Program-made: the position numbers and the translations under genes | DNA from: Symbiodinium kawagutii | Taxonomy: Eukaryota > Sar > Dinophyceae > Suessiales > Symbiodiniaceae | Reading direction: 5' to 3' | Length of the DNA: 64,000 bases | Assembly: GCA_009767595.1 (NCBI GenBank) | Contig: VSDK01012287.1 | Span: 385,294 to 449,293, forward strand | The notes under the pieces: model-generated | Told to the model about the DNA's origin: nothing | What the model saw: the letters and a program-made list of their open reading frames with translations, nothing else | Database searches by the model: none | Part shown: positions 59,963 to 64,000 of the stretch, piece by piece | Layout: every line of letters starts with the position of its first letter | Numbering within the stretch: position 1 is the first letter of the stretch

Positions 59963-60257
59963 CCGCACTTCCACTCCCGCAGAGAGAAGAGTTCCATTGA
60001 CAAGAATAGCATCATCCAATTGCAAACGTGTCAATTTCCAACTTCTACAGTTCAAAGCTGCAGACTTTTAGTTCCAGGTTCGTTTGACCTGTGAGCCAGT
60101 TCTATGTTTGTTTGCGACATGAGTGGCTTGATGGCCCATGAGCAAGTGATTCTTGATCGTTCGCTTGTGTGTGAGTAATTTCTTGAAGTGACGTTGAGAT
60201 CGGCTATGATACCACAGAAGTGATACATGCTCATGGGTCTATACGTTGAGGTTGCAG

Positions 60258-60392
60258 AAAACTTGACATTACGCAAGTTGCAGGGAAGAGTTGAGCAAGC
60301 TGTGAGGGAGAAAGTAGAAATCCGTGGCCAATGGGATATGCAACTCGACAGATTACTCAAGAGCTCGGACTCTCTTGGTGCCTCTTCAATAG
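60258..60392 (+). CDS. Exon-like island, coiled-coil-like
   Basis: GAGGTTGCAG acceptor, ENLTLRKLQGRVEQAVREKV and WDMQLDRLLKSSDSLG. Heptad-like charged helix. The minus strand is open but less regular. Confidence 0.5.
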
Positions 60393-60840
60393 TCAACCTG
60401 TGCCGTTTATGGTTCCCTTGTTTTTTGATTGGTCCTCCGAAGCTCGCTTGTATGTGCCCCACCCCAGAGTCCACTGTTCTTAGTTTCTTTCCCCTCAACT
60501 CCTGGATCAACTCGTAGATCCCACGCTGGGATGGTGTCATGTTTTTTGCCCGTAAGATGTTTCCCTTGTGAATTTGCATCCCATCCTTTGGATTTTAGGC
60601 ACAAGACTCGAAATCCACACACAAAATCGATGTTTTTTAAGTGTCACCAAAAAAATCCGAGGATTAAGACATCGATTTCATTTTGATTTAGAGCTATCCA
60701 AAGGAATACCAAAACAGCGACATCCAGTGCCGTGTATCGCAGGCGATGGATAGCTCCGGGTCCCCTTTTGGTGATCGCATGTGATCGCCTGGCGCGTTGC
60801 CATGTGAGACTGCATGACGGATGGCCGAAACGAAACCATT
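60393..60840. other. No clear gene
   Basis: No supported exon or repeat. Confidence 0.4.
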
Positions 60841-60844
60841 GTAG

Positions 60845-61165
60845 GGGATCATAGTGGTTGATACTGGGGGATAATGGTGCATAAGCTTAGAATGACTGGC
60901 TGGTGGCTTGATTGACATGTTCTTACTGAGTAATCAGAGTGGATAAATGGAGATGACAAGCTACAAGAATGGTTAAACAACTAGTGGTTGGTGGTTTGAA
61001 ACATTTTAATAGGGATGATAGTGGTTAATACTGGGGGATAAACACCAAGAATTGTGGTTCAACAACCAGTGGTTGGTGGTTTTAAGCATTTTCTATTTTT
61101 TCAGGTGTCTTAACAAATGGTTGGTTGTTTGGTTGACTCATATTCTTCACGGGGGTGGTTCAAAC
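60845..61165. repeat. Repeat family B cluster 2
   Basis: GATCATAGTGGTTGATACTGGG, GAATGACTGGCTGGTGG and AGTAATCAGAGTGGATAAATG match cluster 1 in the same order. The right end is AACAAATGGTTGGTTG then TTCACGGGGGTGGTT. Confidence 0.85.
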
Positions 61166-63524
61166 CAACCCATCATTGCCATTAGGTGAAACTGAAAACT
61201 GGATCCACTGCCAGCTGTTGCCGTGAGCGGCTTGCTGTCAAAGACGACTGGGTAGATACGCGGTTTTGTTCAGAACAAGATGAGAAGCGGGAGCTGGTAT
61301 GAGTCCGGTATGAGTTCATTGTGGTCGATATCTACGGTCATGAAGCATCAAAAGCGGGTCATCCAACTGGCCAATGATTGATCAATTGGCAACAATATCT
61401 TAATGGTATGCACTGTGTACATGATTTATTGGATGCTCTGTAGTCTCCGTTGATCTGCACAGCGAGCTGTGAGCTCGCCACAAATGCCTGGGCAAAGAAC
61501 TCGTGGCCCCCCACCAATGTGGTGGATGCACAGTATGGCCATTGGTGGGGAATGACATGTTCCAATGACAAGTGATGCACCACTCACGTATGAACCAGAT
61601 ACCATGTGGAAATTGAGCGCAGAGAAACTTTGACCTCTTGTTTTCGGAAAATAGATATGTCGATTTGTGATGTCAAGTTCTTTGGTTCACTCATTCCCTG
61701 CCGTTCGGCAGCTGGCAATGTACAAATCCTCTAATATCCCCTGAGCTCAAAAGGTCTTGCAGCTACGCTGTTCGATCGGGCCAGAGATCTGGTTCCAGGA
61801 CCGGAGATGTGTTGACAAAGGGGCCAGGCATGGGCCAGGCCATGTGAGCCTCAGACGAGCTAGCTCAACAACAAAGTAGTGAGGCGATTAAAAGATGGAC
61901 CCCAGGAATGGCTGGTTTACTGTAATGTAATGTTGACCCCGGATTAATGGTAACCCCTGGTTGATTCAAAGCGGGTGTATCCTCCAACAGCCCACTGGTT
62001 TCCCATTTAATGGGAACCCCCCCAATCAATCAACATATGTTTCCTTTAATCCGAGGTTCACATTATTTTGATCGTTGATCTTTCTTTGCTGGATGATTTT
62101 GATCGTTGATGCTATAATGTTCTATACAATTTCTTTACATGACTTCTTCTGGAAAGTTCATTGACCTAAGTCGGCTTATGACACCGAGAGGTGTCGGAGT
62201 GTGCTACGCGCATCTGTTTTTCTCCATTGCCATCACATGTTTTGACACTGAAAATCCACGCCGGGTTCCCACAAAACACTCTGTGACACTAATACCTGCG
62301 CACAGGTGCCTGGACAGGTCATGACAACCACTCGTTTCAGCTGTCGGAGTTGATCCAAGTGATTGAGAAATTGATAGCCAACTAGCACCAGTGTCATCGT
62401 TGATGCCAGAGGACATGTTTGATTGGAATGACAGCCATCGCAATGCGATCGTTGTCAAAGCCCAAAAATTCCCCTCCCATAGAACCGAGAAGTGCTGTAC
62501 TTGTTGAGATGCGGTGAAAATATTCATTAGGAGGACACTGAGCAACCATGACTTGGCCAGCAGCAGTTTGGTTATTGTTGATCGTACCTGTTGTTGGCTA
62601 AAGGACTAAGCAGTCGTCAATCGCAATCAAATCGCATGCATATCCCAATGAGAGAAAGGCTAAACTCTCCGTAGTTAACTTTAGTCTTCGGCTGGAATAT
62701 CTTCAGGAAATGGCTCCGGGACCCGTAAAACGATATAGTGGACTCCCTAAACCGAAAACGTAAGAGAACCTAACTTAAGAGATTCAGCCTTTTAAACAAT
62801 CCAGATTTGTTCTAGAGTACCCAGAGGTTTGGAACGATAAGCAGAACGATAACGAAACGATTGGCGGATTTTCACAAAATGTTTTCTTCTCATGAGTTGC
62901 CCATCGGGCTGATCCAGTAATGATGCGTTGAAATCGGTCGTGTGAAAGGCTTATGACCTGAACATAGAAAGTTATATAAATGGAAACAAGTAACGGAGAC
63001 ACAGCAGATGATGACCTGGAAGCATAAAAGTAGTTGACTGCGCATCAAGAGTGTGGTGCGAGGGTATCCAATGTCACCAAACACTGGGAAACGATATAGT
63101 GAACTCCCAAAAACGATAACAATTGAGAACATCCCCGATTTCAGGTTTTGTCGCTCGCTCAAATGATTAAAATGATATATAAATCAATGTGAGTCAGTAG
63201 CAGGAAAACAGTATGGTTCAAACATGAAGCATGCATGATACGAGATGGGTAATTACTGTTCAATCTTGCCTTCACCTCCAAAGTTTTTAGAACATGGGCC
63301 AAAGTCGCCGGGTGGGTCTCGGAAGCTTTAAGCCGTTCGAGCCAAGAAAATAACAGGTCAGGTGATGACATGTAATGACAATCCTCGCAACTACAAGCTC
63401 CTATTGAGTTTGAAATCAAGTCAAACCCAGCTTCACCAGGCAAGGTCGTTTTTTGCCAATGAAAGGGTTGAATTGCAAGAGCTCTACTTTCAATCATAAC
63501 AGGCATTTGCGAATCATTCGACAG
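61166..63524. other. Long non-coding stretch
   Basis: Two related phrases ACGATATAGTGGACTCCCTAAACCG (62731) and ACGATATAGTGAACTCCCAAAAACG (63091) suggest a diverged repeat near 62.7-63.1 kb. No convincing exon; 61450-61560 is open on both strands. Confidence 0.4.
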
Positions 63525-63529
63525 TCATC

Positions 63530-63709
63530 ATGGAAGTGGACCGTCGGCCTGCAACTCTGGTGGTGGCTGCGTTAGCTGGAGCCACAGCAGCGCTGTTGGG
63601 GCACCTGGATCATCCTGAATTTGATTTGTCAAATAAGAATATTCCAGATTTCCAGGATAGTGACAAACTGATAAAGACATCAACATATTGTGTAACATAT
63701 TGCAATTAA
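63530..63709 (+). CDS. Small ORF or first exon with a membrane-like segment
   Basis: ATG 63530 to TAA, 59 residues. MEVDRRPATLVVAALAGATA is followed by ALLGHLDHPEFDL, giving one hydrophobic helix (signal anchor or transmembrane) near the N-terminus. The last third is less convincing, so a donor near 63620 is possible. An ACAG acceptor lies 6 bases upstream of the ATG. No family is recognised. Confidence 0.4.
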   Translation: MEVDRRPATLVVAALAGATAALLGHLDHPEFDLSNKNIPDFQDSDKLIKTSTYCVTYCN

Positions 63710-64000
63710 TTCGTCATTATTTTGAACCGGATTGATTTCGACATAGGGGTTAGGGAGGTCAATTCATTGGTCAAAGGGATTGTTTCGTTTTACCATTGAT
63801 TGGACTCCCTACAACCAACCCTTCTAAGCCTTGTGTTGCCTTTTTTCTTTCGGGTTTCCTGGGTTGACGGCCTCATGATGTTTCTGTACTCATCAGGGAG
63901 GATGGCATCCAGTGGTGTCCCGATACTGATGGTGTATTATCGCAACGATGTCGTTGTGAATCAAGATTAATTACCCATGTATACCAATGTTCATTATGCC
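63710..64000. other. No clear gene
   Basis: Nothing supported in the last 290 bases. Confidence 0.4.

Noticed and set aside
1-64000. tRNA, rRNA or CRISPR-like arrays
   Set aside because: No cloverleaf-like or rRNA segment recognised by eye, and the tandem repeats lack the repeat-spacer pattern of CRISPR.

Overview
The window looks like nuclear DNA of a dinoflagellate, probably Symbiodiniaceae or Suessiales-like; the assignment is inference. Three things support this. A 15-nt exact match to the 3' part of the dinoflagellate spliced leader lies at 17517-17531. A DIRS-type tyrosine-recombinase retrotransposon fills 17.5-24.5 kb. Coding sequence occurs as short exons, nearly all readable on the + strand, separated by repeat-rich introns. 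I saw no tRNA, rRNA or CRISPR array.

Region 1 (1 to about 10.4 kb): a multi-exon + strand gene whose 5' end lies outside the window. It carries a basic helix-turn-helix-like region, a CENP-B/pogo-like segment and a DDE_1 superfamily endonuclease domain. All three acidic residues are in place (codons at 6693, 7311 and 7440). Several GT-AG introns can be placed with matching reading phase (2415-2539, 3083-3283, 3611-3673, 7522-7757, 8035-8212, 8641-9112). Most of the introns I can place carry at least one copy of an 11-nt motif, TCCTATGTCAT or its reverse complement ATGACATAGGA. I count 20 exact and 16 near copies between 131 and 10355, and found none by eye in the remaining 53 kb. Some copies form inverted pairs that bound short elements (for example 4082-4358), and some have been multiplied in tandem. 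This is the best candidate for an undescribed system: an introner-like or site-specific element family inside a transposase-derived gene.

Region 2 (10.5-17.4 kb): short + strand exon-like islands with no recognised family, hairpins, simple repeats, and the first copies of a roughly 100-bp palindromic-ended MITE family (ends near GGTTTCTCAAAATAGGGGTACC).

Region 3 (17.5-24.5 kb): a near-intact DIRS-like retrotransposon. It has gag with a CCHC knuckle, then in the same frame after a single TGA-CGG stop a protein with a methyltransferase-like domain, reverse transcriptase and RNase H, and then a tyrosine recombinase. A 301-nt GTAAG...TTTCAG intron is predicted between the last two. A relict spliced leader precedes gag.

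Region 4 (24.5-64 kb): mostly non-coding, rich in AT and repeats, with many short + strand exon-like islands. These probably belong to one or more genes with very long introns. It also holds further copies of the MITE family, other foldback elements, two related tandem-repeat clusters (51.6-52.3 kb and 60.8-61.2 kb), a 22-bp AT-rich array, and an assembly gap (54754-54778) flanked by the same 35 bp on both sides. Exon boundaries outside the phase-checked introns are approximate.
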